Shown here piece by piece: positions 24,631 through 33,640 of a stretch of 64,000 bases of DNA. Origin of the DNA: an uncultured Olsenella sp. GTDB taxonomy: Bacteria; Actinomycetota; Coriobacteriia; Coriobacteriales; Atopobiaceae. Below the pieces are notes generated by a model that saw only the letters and a list, made by a program, of their open reading frames with translations, searched no databases and had not been told where the DNA came from. The position numbers and the translations under genes are program-made. How positions within the stretch are numbered: the first letter of the stretch is position 1; the number at the start of each line of letters is the position of its first letter. The stretch spans positions 1 through 64,000 of the forward strand of contig OMVS01000001.1 of assembly GCA_900314575.1 (NCBI GenBank). The letters are read 5' to 3'.

Positions 24631-25586
24631 CAGCTGCTTCCTCCACCTGGGTCCCTGGGGCCGGGGGTCTTCTCCCCCCTCGCCCCCGCCGCTTCCGCCC
24701 TCCGCTGGTAGTCCCGGTAGGCGGCCTGCGACACCGTGTAGCTTCCGTCTGGAAGTCTTTCTACCACACCTCTCGTCTCGTAGTCGGACAGCGTCCGCAC
24801 GAGGGTGAGCACCGGCTCCCCCAGCCGCGTCGCAAGCTCGTCCGGCCTCATGGGCGACGCCACGAGCGCGGACACGACGCGGCTCGAGCTCTGGAACCCC
24901 TGCTCGCCCACGAGCCGGAGGAATCCGTAGTCCAGAGCGATCTTCGTCTCGAGGTCCATCTCGCTCGCTATTATGCAGGCCCCGTCCGAGATGAGCTGGT
25001 TGGTCCCCATCGAGTTGGGGCTGAAGATGGACCCTGGGATGGCGTAAATCGGCCGCCCGAGGGCGTTTGCCGTCTCGGCGGTGCTCATGGTCCCCGACCT
25101 CATGCCCGCCTCGGTGACGAAGAGGCACCGAGACAGGGCCGCTATGACGGCGTTCCGCTGCAGGAACGCGAACCGGCGCGGGCCCTTGCCCCAGGCCCTG
25201 AGCGAGATTACCGCGCCGCCCTGGCGCACCGCGTCGTGGAAGACGTCGAGCGAGGAGCGCGGGTAGACGACGTCCGCCCCGCAGCCGGACACGACGACGG
25301 TCCTGCCACCGGCGTCCAGCGCCGCCCGGCTCGCAGCGTGGTCGCACCCCAGGGCCCCGCCCGAGACGACCACGATCCCGCACTCCGCGGCCACCCTGCC
25401 AGCCATCTCCGCCACGGCGATTCCGTAGGGCGTGGCCCTTCTCGCACCGATGACCGAGATGCAGGGCAGCCCCAGCGCCTCCCTGCTCCCCACGCCGTAG
25501 ATCCTCTCCGGGGCGTCGTCACCGAGCTCGAGCACCCCCTCGGGGTAGCCCTCCTCGCCCCTTGCGACCTCCCACCGAGCCCCCAT
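24630..25586 (-). CDS. dprA: DNA-processing protein A (DprA/Smf)
   Basis: A 318-residue DprA, which loads RecA onto incoming single-stranded DNA during transformation. The Rossmann-like core is recognisable (CISVIGARRATPYG, VVSGGALGCDHAASRAAL, GCGADVVYP, QRNAVIAALS, AGMRSGTMSTAETANALGR, IYAIPGSI), and the C terminus has a winged-helix-like region (SPMRPDELATRLGE). Several usually fixed residues differ: GGALGCD where GLARGID is common and FAFLQRN where FPxRNR is common. It lies in a row with the comM-like gene. Confidence 0.92.
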   Translation of the reverse strand: MGARWEVARGEEGYPEGVLELGDDAPERIYGVGSREALGLPCISVIGARRATPYGIAVAEMAGRVAAECGIVVVSGGALGCDHAASRAALDAGGRTVVVSGCGADVVYPRSSLDVFHDAVRQGGAVISLRAWGKGPRRFAFLQRNAVIAALSRCLFVTEAGMRSGTMSTAETANALGRPIYAIPGSIFSPNSMGTNQLISDGACIIASEMDLETKIALDYGFLRLVGEQGFQSSSRVVSALVASPMRPDELATRLGEPVLTLVRTLSDYETRGVVERLPDGSYTVSQAAYRDYQRRAEAAGARGEKTPGPRDPGGGSS

Positions 25587-25596
25587 TTAGCGCCTC

Positions 25597-27093
25597 CTAG
25601 ATGCTGCCCCTCGACCTGTAGACGCAGGCCTCCGCTATGTCGTCCGCACCCACGCGCTCGTGGGCCGCGAGGTCCGCGATCGTGCGCGCCACGCCCGCTA
25701 TGCGCGTTATCGCCCTGCCTCCGAGGGCCCTGCGCCGGGCGGCGCCCTCCAGCGCGGCGCGTGCGCCGGGCTCGAACCCCTCCCATCTCCTCTGGGGCTC
25801 CCCCGTCCCCCCGCCGCTCCTGGCGACGCGCCAGCGACGGAACTCCGTGGCGGCGAGCACCTGCTCCCGCATCTGCGCCGAGGACGTGCCCGCCTCCTCG
25901 GCCATGACGCGGTGCGAGTCCGGGCGCGCCACGTCCACGAGGATGTCGATTCGGTCCATGAGGGGCCCGCCGATGCGCGCCTGGTAGCCCGTGATCTGCG
26001 AGGGCGTGCAGCGACAGGGGTGCCCCTCGTCCCCGAGGTGCCCGCAGGGGCAGGGGTTGGCGGCGGCGACCAGCTGGAAGTCGCAGGGGAAGACATAGGC
26101 CCCGTCCGCCCGCACGAGCCTGACGACGTGCTCCTCCATGGGCTGCCTCAGGCTCTGCAGGACGTTCGTGGCGAACTCGGGAAGCTCGTCGAGGAAGAGC
26201 ACCCCCTTGTGCGCGAGCGAGACCTCCCCGGGCAGGACCGGTCTGCCGCCGCCGATGAGCCCCGCGAGCGAGACCGAGTGGTGCGGGGCGCGGAAGGGCC
26301 TTCCGCCCGCGGCGATCTCCTCGAGCGACTGCCCCGCGACGGAGTGGATGAGGAGGGCCTCGCGCGTCTCGTCCTCCGAGAGGGCGGGCAGGATCGTCGG
26401 CATCCGCCGGGCGAGCATGGTCTTTCCGGCGCCGGGAGGACCGACCATGAGCAGGCCGTGCTTCCCCACCGCGGCGATGACGAAGGCGCGCTTCGCGAGC
26501 TCCTGGTCCATCACGTCGGTGTAGTCGAGCGCCGCGGGGGCGCACGCGCGCGGAAGGGGCTCAGGACCTGGGGCCGCCTCCGGGAGCGAGCCGACGCCGC
26601 GTCTGAGGTCCGCGAGGGTCGACACGCGCCTCACGCACGAGGCGTCCTCGGGAAACCACGGCCCACCGGCTCCGACGAGCACGAGGCCGCTCTGCCGCGC
26701 GAGCGCCTCGTAGGCGACCGCGCCCCTCACGGGGCAGACCTGGCCGTCGAGCCCGAGCTCGCCCACGAACAGACAGCCATCGAGCCCGGCCCTTGGTATC
26801 TGCCCCGTCATCGCGAGGATCGCGACGGCGATGGGAAGGTCGAACGAGGTCCCCGACTTGCGGACCTCGCTCGGGGAGAGGTTGATCGTGACGTGCCTCC
26901 TCGCCATGGTGTAGCCGCACGCGGTGAGCGCGCAGCGCACGCGCGACCTCGCCTCCAGGACGGCCGCGTCCGGACGGCCGACGACCGTGAGTCCCGGGAT
27001 GCCCGCGCTCATGCTGGCCTCGACCGTCACCCCGAGCGCCTCGACGCCGCGCAGCAGGGCCGCGTGGACGGCGCACGTCTCCGGCGCGCTCAT
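25597..27093 (-). CDS. comM: YifB/ComM family Mg-chelatase-like AAA ATPase
   Basis: A 498-residue ATPase with the N-terminal Lon-protease-like/ChlI fold (residues ~15-165, with INLSPSEVRKSGTSFDLPIA and GELGLDGQVCPVRG), a central AAA domain with Walker A GPPGAGKT and a FLDELPEF Walker B region, and a C-terminal helical domain (GRAITRIAGVARTIADL). ComM is a hexameric helicase that drives branch migration in natural transformation, and sits here directly before dprA with 10 bases between them. Confidence 0.94.
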   Translation of the reverse strand: MSAPETCAVHAALLRGVEALGVTVEASMSAGIPGLTVVGRPDAAVLEARSRVRCALTACGYTMARRHVTINLSPSEVRKSGTSFDLPIAVAILAMTGQIPRAGLDGCLFVGELGLDGQVCPVRGAVAYEALARQSGLVLVGAGGPWFPEDASCVRRVSTLADLRRGVGSLPEAAPGPEPLPRACAPAALDYTDVMDQELAKRAFVIAAVGKHGLLMVGPPGAGKTMLARRMPTILPALSEDETREALLIHSVAGQSLEEIAAGGRPFRAPHHSVSLAGLIGGGRPVLPGEVSLAHKGVLFLDELPEFATNVLQSLRQPMEEHVVRLVRADGAYVFPCDFQLVAAANPCPCGHLGDEGHPCRCTPSQITGYQARIGGPLMDRIDILVDVARPDSHRVMAEEAGTSSAQMREQVLAATEFRRWRVARSGGGTGEPQRRWEGFEPGARAALEGAARRRALGGRAITRIAGVARTIADLAAHERVGADDIAEACVYRSRGSI

Positions 27094-27653
27094 TGCTCGT
27101 CCCAGCAGTAGGCGCCCACGAGGTGCCGGAGGAGCGCGGAGCGGTTCTCCCTGAGCGTCACGGCGATGACGTCGAAGCGCACGTTCGTCACCTCGGGGTG
27201 AAGGGAGACGTACATGAGGGCGAGGCGCGTGTAGGTTTTCCGCTTGCGCACCCCGACGGCAAGCTCGGGCGCCAGGGGGTCGCCTCCCCTGTCGACCCTC
27301 GTCTTGACCTCCACGAGGACGGTCTCGTCGCCGTCGCGGGCGACGACGTCCGCCTCGCCGCAGACGCAGCGCCAGTTGCGGTCCACGACCTCGTACCCGC
27401 GACGCACGAGGTAGCTCGCCGCGATCGCCTCGCCCTCGAGCCCGACCTCCCTCGTGCTGTAGCTGCTCACCGGCTTGTCCCTCGGCACAACGGAGAAGTC
27501 CAGGGGCTCACATTCGTCCTCGCTCCCGTCCACGGCCACGTCCGGGAGGGCCTTCCTCGCGGGGTCCGCACGGACGCCTGCTCGCAAGCGCCGTCCTGGG
27601 ACGCCCTTCGAGCCCTCCAGCACCTCCATCACCTCAGAGACCGTCTTCGCCAT
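27090..27653 (-). CDS. yraN: YraN family putative endonuclease (UPF0102)
   Basis: A 187-residue protein whose C-terminal ~115 residues are the PD-(D/E)XK-like YraN domain: GLEGEAIAASYLVRRGYEVV, RNWRCVCGEADVVARDGD and VLVEVKTR. The aspartate and E-x-K match the nuclease core. The first ~70 residues are an extra, charged and probably disordered stretch. The ATG at 27653 has GGAGG nine bases upstream; a further ATG at 27818 lacks one and would add 55 poor residues. It overlaps the comM-like gene by 4 bases. Confidence 0.88.
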   Translation of the reverse strand: MAKTVSEVMEVLEGSKGVPGRRLRAGVRADPARKALPDVAVDGSEDECEPLDFSVVPRDKPVSSYSTREVGLEGEAIAASYLVRRGYEVVDRNWRCVCGEADVVARDGDETVLVEVKTRVDRGGDPLAPELAVGVRKRKTYTRLALMYVSLHPEVTNVRFDVIAVTLRENRSALLRHLVGAYCWDEQ

Positions 27654-27848
27654 GCCTGCCTCCCTCGTCCGTTTCGGACCCAAGAGCATGACAGGTCGCC
27701 CCGCGCGGTGGCTTGTCGCACCCTCGCAGAGAGCTGGCACCGGTCTCTCACGCGCGACCTTGGCCGACACGGCATAGCCGCTCTGGACGGTGGCTCGGGG
27801 CGCCCGGGGCTCGTTCACATCACTTGTCGTACTAGCGTGGATTTGCGT

Positions 27849-28616
27849 CTACAAGAAGTTTCCACAGAAGGTCACTCGGTGCACGGGCGTGAGACCGAGC
27901 TCGCGAATCGCCTCGATGTGGGCCCTCGACCCGTAGCCCTTGCACTCGGCGAGGTGGTATCCGGGGTACTCCGAGTCCAGGCCGACCATGATCGCGTCTC
28001 GCGTCACCTTGGCGACGATGGAGGCGGCGGCGATGCACGCGACGCGCGCGTCCCCCTTGACGAGGGTCTTCTCCTTTGGGTGCACATGGACGGGGTTGCC
28101 GTCTATGAGGACGCAGTCCGGCTCCACGCCGGTGTCCTCTATCGCCTGCGACATGGCCACCCTGAGGGCCACGCGCATGCCGAGCGCGTCGATAGACTCG
28201 GGCGGGACGTGCGCGATGCCGATCGCGACGGCGACCTCTGCGATCCGTGCCGCCACCTCCTCGCGGCGCGTGGGCGTGAGCTGCTTGGAGTCGTTGAGGC
28301 CCCAGACGACGGGCTCGGGCGGCAGAACGACTGCCCCCACGGTGAGCGGTCCCGCGATCGAGCCCCTCCCCACCTCGTCGACGCCCACCACGAGGCCCTC
28401 CCCGCCGAGCTCGCGCTGCAGCTCGTACATGGCGATGACGCGCTCGCGCTCCGCGCGCTCCCGCTCGAGGCGCCTGCGAGCCGACGCGACGGCCTGCTGG
28501 ACCTGCCTCCTGTCGTCCTCGGAGTACCTCTCCACGAGCTCGTCCAGGTCCTCGAAGGCCGCACCCCTGACCTGACGAGCGACCTCGCCTGCAGTCGGCC
28601 TCCGTCCGCCCTCCAT
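27849..28616 (-). CDS. rnhB: ribonuclease HII
   Basis: A 255-residue RNase HII, which removes single ribonucleotides and RNA primers from DNA. The catalytic core GVDEVGRGSIAGPLTVGAVV gives the first two acids, and IDGNPV and VKGDARVACIAAASIVAKVTRD follow. An N-terminal extension of ~75 residues, arginine- and glutamate-rich, is of the kind seen in Gram-positive RnhB. It lies between rplS and yraN on the same strand. Confidence 0.95.
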   Translation of the reverse strand: MEGGRRPTAGEVARQVRGAAFEDLDELVERYSEDDRRQVQQAVASARRRLERERAERERVIAMYELQRELGGEGLVVGVDEVGRGSIAGPLTVGAVVLPPEPVVWGLNDSKQLTPTRREEVAARIAEVAVAIGIAHVPPESIDALGMRVALRVAMSQAIEDTGVEPDCVLIDGNPVHVHPKEKTLVKGDARVACIAAASIVAKVTRDAIMVGLDSEYPGYHLAECKGYGSRAHIEAIRELGLTPVHRVTFCGNFL

Positions 28617-28705
28617 GTGAACCGCCTCCCACGCGCACGCTACGGGCCACCCCTCGCCCCGGGCGCCCCGTTGCGTCCGGGACCGCGCGGGCGTGGTCCC
28701 TGTCG

Positions 28706-28738
28706 AAAAAGAGAGGGGCCGCCCGAAGGCGGCCCCTC
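28706..28738 (-). terminator. Rho-independent terminator after rplS
   Basis: An 11-bp perfect GC stem with a TTCG loop followed by a short TC and five T on the minus strand, 22 bases after the rplS stop. Confidence 0.95.
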
Positions 28739-28759
28739 CAACCTGTGCAAGTGCTCCTG

Positions 28760-29101
28760 CTAGCGCTTCTCGCGAAGACGCGCGGCCTTGCCGACGCGGT
28801 CGCGGAGGTAGTAGAGCTTCGCGCGACGGACGCGGCCGTGGCGCAGGACCTCGAGCTTGGCGATCTTGGGGCTGTGCACGGGGAAGGTGCGCTCGACGCC
28901 GATGCCGAAGGAGATCTTGCGGACGGTGAAGGTCTCGCGGGCGCCCGCACCGCTCATGCGGATGACGTCACCCTGGAAGACCTGCTCGCGCTCACGGTCG
29001 CCCTCCTTGATGCGGTAGTGCACCTTCACGTTGTCACCAACGCGAAGCTCGGGCAGGTCCGTGCGGATCTGCTTGCTCTCGATTGCAGCGATGTAGTCCA
29101 T
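28760..29101 (-). CDS. rplS: 50S ribosomal protein L19
   Basis: A 113-residue L19 at the 30S-50S interface: [54 protein letters not shown] and the basic [20 protein letters not shown] end match throughout. The ATG at 29101 has GAGGA upstream; the longer open frame upstream crosses the promoter. Confidence 0.97.
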   Translation of the reverse strand: MDYIAAIESKQIRTDLPELRVGDNVKVHYRIKEGDREREQVFQGDVIRMSGAGARETFTVRKISFGIGVERTFPVHSPKIAKLEVLRHGRVRRAKLYYLRDRVGKAARLREKR

Positions 29102-29166
29102 CTTGTCCTCATCTCTAGAGGTGCCGACGCCAGGCGAACGGCACATAGGCTTGCACACAAGAGGAA

Positions 29167-29195
29167 AGTATAGGGCAAGGCGCCTGCTCGGGCAA
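29167..29195 (-). promoter_or_regulatory. promoter for rplS
   Basis: On the minus strand TTGCCC (29190-29195) and TATACT (29167-29172) are spaced 17 bases apart, giving a leader of roughly 60 bases before the rplS start. Confidence 0.7.
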
Positions 29196-29293
29196 CGCAC
29201 AGGCGATTTCCACAAGCTCTGGACATCCGTGCCGCGCCCTCGCGGCCGGCAGCGTGGCGCGCGGACGGGAGCGGCGGACGTCCGCCGGCGTCG

Positions 29294-30280
29294 CTACAGG
29301 CAGAAGCCGACGACGTAGGCGGAGCTCTCATCTGGGCTGCCGTACCCCTTCGGGACGCCCGAGTTCATCACCTGGTAGAAGAGGTCGTTCGCGCCCGAGT
29401 GGGCCCAGTTGGCCCCCTGCGGCGTCCGGTACCACCAAGTGGACCTCCCGGTGCTCCCGTCGAGCCTCAAGAAGCCGTCCCCAGCGCTCGTCGCGGTGAC
29501 CCCGTGCTCGGCGAAGGCCAGGTACTGGTAGCCCTCCTGGTTGAGGGACTCGTCGATCCCCCAGCCGTCGTCGCCGTACGTGTCCGTCTCCCAGGTGACG
29601 GTCCCGCAGACCTCCTTGGGCGAAAAGAGCCACAGCTCGTCCGTCGTCGCCGAGACCTCCTCCGGCGCGTTCGTGTCGCCCACGTTGTTCGTGAGCTTGG
29701 TCACCGGCACGATCGCCTGCCGCAGGTCGTCCGGCAGGAGGGCTAGCCCGTCGCTCGCGAGCCAGGCCCGTGCGTGGCTCGACTCCCAGCCGCCTTCCGC
29801 GGTGGGCCCCTCGTTCATCGGGCCGCGGGCGAGCGCGCCGACCGACATCAGCGTGAGCCCCGCCTTGCCCGAGCCGTCCGCCTTGTCGTCGTGGAGGACG
29901 TCAATCACGCGGACGTCGATCGAGTAGCCGTTCGTGAGGTCGGCCCGGATGGTGTCCTGGGTGAGGCTGCCGTCCTCCTCGACGATGCCATAGGATCGCG
30001 CGACCTCCCGCGCGGCGTCCTCGTCCGCCGCCGCCTCGATCCTGTCTGCGGCCTCCCTGAGGGCAGCCCACGAGAGGTCGGATAGCCGCGCCTGCGCGGG
30101 GCCCGCCGTGGGCCGCGGCTGCTCCTGGGCCTCGTCCAGGGCGGGTTGAGCGCCCTGCGCCCAGGGGAGGAGCCCCTTGGCCGATGCGGCGAGGTAGAGC
30201 ACGCACGCGCAGGCGGCGAGCGCCGCCAAGCCCGCTACCACCCGTGCCGCCGCCCTCGCCCTGCCGCTCCCAGATGACAT
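29294..30280 (-). CDS. DUF6273-like membrane-anchored protein
   Basis: A 328-residue protein with one N-terminal membrane segment (about residues 10-36) and a large region outside it. After a proline-rich linker and a helical acidic segment the C-terminal ~190 residues contain W..SHARAWLASDGLALLPDDLRQAIVPVTKLTNN and ELWLFSPKEVCG, SGTRWWYRTP-like segments (STWWYRTPQG), typical of the DUF6273/FISUMP-like domains of Gram-positive surface proteins. It has no LPXTG. ATG at 30280 follows AGAGGGG. It stands alone; the role is unknown. Confidence 0.75.
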   Translation of the reverse strand: MSSGSGRARAAARVVAGLAALAACACVLYLAASAKGLLPWAQGAQPALDEAQEQPRPTAGPAQARLSDLSWAALREAADRIEAAADEDAAREVARSYGIVEEDGSLTQDTIRADLTNGYSIDVRVIDVLHDDKADGSGKAGLTLMSVGALARGPMNEGPTAEGGWESSHARAWLASDGLALLPDDLRQAIVPVTKLTNNVGDTNAPEEVSATTDELWLFSPKEVCGTVTWETDTYGDDGWGIDESLNQEGYQYLAFAEHGVTATSAGDGFLRLDGSTGRSTWWYRTPQGANWAHSGANDLFYQVMNSGVPKGYGSPDESSAYVVGFCL

Positions 30281-30419
30281 GCCAGACCCCTCTCTTCGCT
30301 CCTCGGTCCGTAGGCATCGTAGCATGCGCCGCCTGTCCGACCGCCCGCCCCCGTGCGGTCGCGACGCCGCTCTATGAATCCCGATTACCCAAACCGCCTT
30401 TCGATGGACATGGCGACGT

Positions 30420-30448
30420 TTGACCTTCTGACGTGACGCCCGTATTTT
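30420..30448 (+). promoter_or_regulatory. orphan plus-strand promoter
   Basis: TTGACC (30420-30425) and TATTTT (30443-30448) are spaced by exactly 17 bases and no protein gene follows. It points at a short hairpin and terminator about 60-80 bases on. Confidence 0.5.
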
Positions 30449-30530
30449 GTTCCTACAAGCGCGCGGGATTCCTTATTCCCGCAATGCGTTGTCCCCCCAA
30501 TCGCCCTTCGCCTCGTGCGGAGGGCGTTTT
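30449..30530 (+). ncRNA. candidate small RNA of about 75-80 nt
   Basis: Downstream of the orphan promoter a 6-bp GC stem with an 8-nt loop (30463-30482) is followed by a short unpaired stretch and a second stem with a T tail (30502-30530). There is no ribosome site or start codon with an open frame. The unit lies between two convergently or independently expressed minus-strand genes. It matches no known RNA family that I recognise. Confidence 0.35.
30502..30530 (+). terminator. Rho-independent terminator of the candidate small RNA
   Basis: CGCCCT pairs with AGGGCG, with an inner CGC/GCG pair, followed by TTTT on the plus strand. There is no plus-strand protein gene nearby that it could serve. 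Confidence 0.55.
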
Positions 30531-30620
30531 GCCATAGGCGACCCTTCCTTCGTCACGCGCGTCGAGCACGCCGCTCTCCCCTGTGCCCTCCACCGGTCCT
30601 GCGTTCGCGCGACGTCCACG

Positions 30621-30658
30621 CAAAGAGGGCCGGGAGGACTTGCTCCTCCCGGCCCTCA
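30621..30658 (-). terminator. Rho-independent terminator after ppdK
   Basis: A 14-bp perfect GC stem (30626-30639 with 30645-30658) with a 5-nt loop, followed by TTTGC on the minus strand, 47 bases after the ppdK stop. The T run is short. Confidence 0.85.
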
Positions 30659-30705
30659 GGCTGCCTGAGCCGATCTAGCCAGCCGGCCTCGTTATCGCGT
30701 CGAGG

Positions 30706-33474
30706 CTACTTCTCGAGCTTCTTGGGGCCGCCGTTCGACTCGATCTTCGCCTGGGCGCAGGCGAGGCGGGCGACGGGCACGCGATAGGGCGAGCAGGACA
30801 CGTAATCGAGCCCGAGGTCGTAGTACATGTGGATGGAGTCGGGGTCGCCGCCGGTCTCGCCGCAGACGCCGCAGACGATGGTCGGGTTGGCCTTGTGGCC
30901 GCCCTCGACGCCCATCTTGACCATCTTCGCGACGCCGTAGTCCAGCGTCTCGAACGGGTTGGTCTTGAGGATCTTCTTGGAGAGGTACTGCGGGATGAAG
31001 GCGGACTCGACATCGTCGCGCGAGAACCCGAAGGTGGTCTGCGTGAGGTCGTTGGTGCCGAAGGAGAAGAAGTCGGCGTACTGGCCGATCTCGTCTGCGG
31101 TGACGGCAGCGCGCGGCAGCTCGATCATGCAGCCGATCGGGATGTTGAGCTCGACGCCCTCGGCCTCGGCGACCGCCTTGACGCCGGCCTCGACCTGCTC
31201 GCGGACGAGCTTGAGCTCCTCGACCGTGGAGATGAGCGGGACCATGATCTCCGGCTTCGGGTTGAGGCCCTGCTTGATGAGGTGGGCAGCGGCGCTCGCG
31301 ATGGCGCGGACCTGCATGTCGTTGAGCTCGGGGTAGACGATGCCAAGGCGGCAGCCGCGCAGGCCGAGCATGGGGTTTGCCTCCTGGAAGGAGTCCAGGC
31401 GGGTCAGGCGGTCGCGCATGGCCTTGAGCTGGGACTCGGTCTCACCACGGCCCTCGGCGCGGGCGATCTCGACCGCGAGGTCGCGCGGGTTGTCGAGGAA
31501 CTCGTGCAGGGGCGGATCGAGCAGGCGGACGATGACCGTCTTGCCGTCCATGGCCTTGAACATGCCCTCGAAGTCGCCGGTCTGCGCCGTCAGGAGCTGG
31601 CCCAGGGCCTGCTGCTTCTGGCCGTCGTTGTCGGCGAGGATGAAGGACTGGATGATCTGCTTGCGGTCGCCCAGGAACATGTGCTCGGTGCGGTCGAGGC
31701 CGATGCCCTCGGCGCCGAAGTCGACGGAGAGCTGCGCGTCCGCGGGGTTGTCGGCGTTGGTGCGCACGCCGAAGATGCGGCCGCGGGAGGCGTCGTGACG
31801 GACGTCGTCCGCCCAGGTGAGGATGGTCTCGAGGTCGCCGGTCAGAGACGGGCGCGTCAGGGGCACGGCGCCCTTGATGATGTCGCCCGTGGTGCCGTTG
31901 ATGGAGATGATGTCGCCCTCGTGCAGGACCACGTCGGTGCCGGAGACGACGACCTCCTTGGCCTTGGCGTCGATCTTCAGCGCCTCGGCGCCGCAGACGC
32001 ACGGCGCGCCCATGCCGCGGGCGATGACGGCGGCGTGCGAGGTCTTGCCGCCGTGGGACGTGAGGATGCCCTCGGCCGCGACCATGCCCTTGAGGTCGTC
32101 AGGCGTGGTCTCCCAGCGGACCAGGATGCAGGGCTTCTCGCGGTTCTTGTAGGAGACGGCGGCGTCGGAGGAGAAGACGACGGCGCCGACCGCGGCACCG
32201 GGCGAGGCGTTCATGCCCTTGGCGATGACGTCGTACTTTGCCTTCGGGTCGAACTGCGGGTGCAGGAGCTGGTCGAGCTGCTCGGGAGCGACGCGCATGA
32301 TGGCCTGCTCCTTGGTGATGCGGCCCTCCTCGACCATCTGCATGGCGACCTTGAGCGCGGAGAGCGCGGTGCGCTTGCCCACGCGGGTCTGCAGCATCCA
32401 GAGCTTGCCCTCCTGGATGGTGAACTCGAGGTCCATCATGTCCGCGTAGTGGTCCTCGAGGATCTCGAAGACGTGATAGAGGTCCTTGCCCGCCTGCTCA
32501 AGGCCAGGGGTCTTGGGGAGGTCGGCGATCGGCTCGGTGTTGCGGATGCCGGCGACGACGTCCTCGCCCTGGGCGTTGACCAGGAAGTCACCGTAGCGCT
32601 CGTTGGTGCCGTCGGCGGGGTTGCGCGTGAAGGCGACGCCGGTCGCGGAGGTCTCGCCCATGTTGCCGAAGACCATGACCTGGACGTTGACGGCGGTGCC
32701 GAGCGTGTCGTCGATCTTGTTCTGCTTGCGGTACAGGATCGCGCGCGGGGTGTTCCAGGAGCCGAAGACGGCCTGCTCGGCAAGGCGCAGCTGCAGCAGC
32801 GGGTCCTGCGGGAAGGAGGCGATGCCGTCGGGCGCGACCTCGGGGTGAGCCTGGGAGTCGACGTTCTTGGCAAAGATGCCCTTGAAGGTCTCGGTGAGGT
32901 CCTTCAGGTCGGCCGCGTCGAGCTCGGTGTCGAGCTTCACGCCCTTCTCGGCCTTCTTCTCGTTGATGGCGTCCTCGAAGAGCTGGCCGTCGACGCCCAT
33001 GACGACGTCGGAGAACATCTGGATGAAGCGGCGGTAGGAGTCCCAGCCGAAGCGCTCGTTGTTTGTCTTCTTGATGAGGCCGAGGACGGAGCGGTCGTTC
33101 AGGCCGAGATTCAGGACCGTGTCCATCATGCCGGGCATGGAGAAAGGCGCGCCGGAGCGGACGGAGACCAGGAGCGGGTCGTTCTCGTCGCCGAGCTTCT
33201 TGCCCATGCGCTTCTCGAGGTCCTTGCGATATTCGTCGATCTCGTCGAGAACGCCCTCGGGCCAGACGTTGCCCGCGCCGGAGTAGGCGACGCAGGTCTG
33301 GCAGGTGATGGTGAATCCCGGAGGAACGGGAAGGCCGATGTTAGCCATCTCGGCAAGGTTGGCGCCCTTGCCGCCAGTGATCCACTTGGCCTCGTCGACG
33401 GTCTTACCGGCAACCTCGGTGACGTTGTTGCCGGCTTCGTCGTGACCGAAGCGGTAAACGTGCTTCTCAGCCAT
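30706..33474 (-). CDS. ppdK: pyruvate, phosphate dikinase
   Basis: A 922-residue enzyme that interconverts pyruvate, ATP and phosphate with PEP, AMP and pyrophosphate. The N-terminal ATP-binding domain has ITGGKGANLAEMANIGLPVPPGFTI, the swivelling domain has the phosphohistidine in GGKTSHAAVIARGMGAP, and the C-terminal PEP domain has GTNDLTQTTFGFSRDD and CGVCGETGGD. The threonine two residues before the histidine (the regulatory phosphorylation site in PPDKs) is kept. ATG at 33474 has AGAAGGAG upstream. A half-length PPDK regulator homologue is the next gene upstream. Confidence 0.98.
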   Translation of the reverse strand: MAEKHVYRFGHDEAGNNVTEVAGKTVDEAKWITGGKGANLAEMANIGLPVPPGFTITCQTCVAYSGAGNVWPEGVLDEIDEYRKDLEKRMGKKLGDENDPLLVSVRSGAPFSMPGMMDTVLNLGLNDRSVLGLIKKTNNERFGWDSYRRFIQMFSDVVMGVDGQLFEDAINEKKAEKGVKLDTELDAADLKDLTETFKGIFAKNVDSQAHPEVAPDGIASFPQDPLLQLRLAEQAVFGSWNTPRAILYRKQNKIDDTLGTAVNVQVMVFGNMGETSATGVAFTRNPADGTNERYGDFLVNAQGEDVVAGIRNTEPIADLPKTPGLEQAGKDLYHVFEILEDHYADMMDLEFTIQEGKLWMLQTRVGKRTALSALKVAMQMVEEGRITKEQAIMRVAPEQLDQLLHPQFDPKAKYDVIAKGMNASPGAAVGAVVFSSDAAVSYKNREKPCILVRWETTPDDLKGMVAAEGILTSHGGKTSHAAVIARGMGAPCVCGAEALKIDAKAKEVVVSGTDVVLHEGDIISINGTTGDIIKGAVPLTRPSLTGDLETILTWADDVRHDASRGRIFGVRTNADNPADAQLSVDFGAEGIGLDRTEHMFLGDRKQIIQSFILADNDGQKQQALGQLLTAQTGDFEGMFKAMDGKTVIVRLLDPPLHEFLDNPRDLAVEIARAEGRGETESQLKAMRDRLTRLDSFQEANPMLGLRGCRLGIVYPELNDMQVRAIASAAAHLIKQGLNPKPEIMVPLISTVEELKLVREQVEAGVKAVAEAEGVELNIPIGCMIELPRAAVTADEIGQYADFFSFGTNDLTQTTFGFSRDDVESAFIPQYLSKKILKTNPFETLDYGVAKMVKMGVEGGHKANPTIVCGVCGETGGDPDSIHMYYDLGLDYVSCSPYRVPVARLACAQAKIESNGGPKKLEK

Positions 33475-33640
33475 GTTGCTCCTTCTCTTGCTCGATTGCC
33501 TTGCCGCATCTAAGCGACCCTTGCCCCGCACCTACGCAAGGATGTGGATGCAGAACGAAATGATTTTAATCGCTTCGATTTCATAGCTCCGACACAAGCA
33601 CTTCGCGGCCGTATGCCGACCGTTCGGCAGTATCTCCGGC

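Larger units (their letters stand above)
30281..30705. other. 425-bp intergenic region without a protein gene
   Basis: No open frame of protein character is visible. The half nearer ppdK holds the ppdK terminator (30621-30658) and, on the plus strand, a promoter, a hairpin and a T-tailed terminator described separately. The half nearer 30281 probably contains the minus-strand promoter of the DUF6273-like gene, but no clear hexamer pair was found. Confidence 0.6.
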
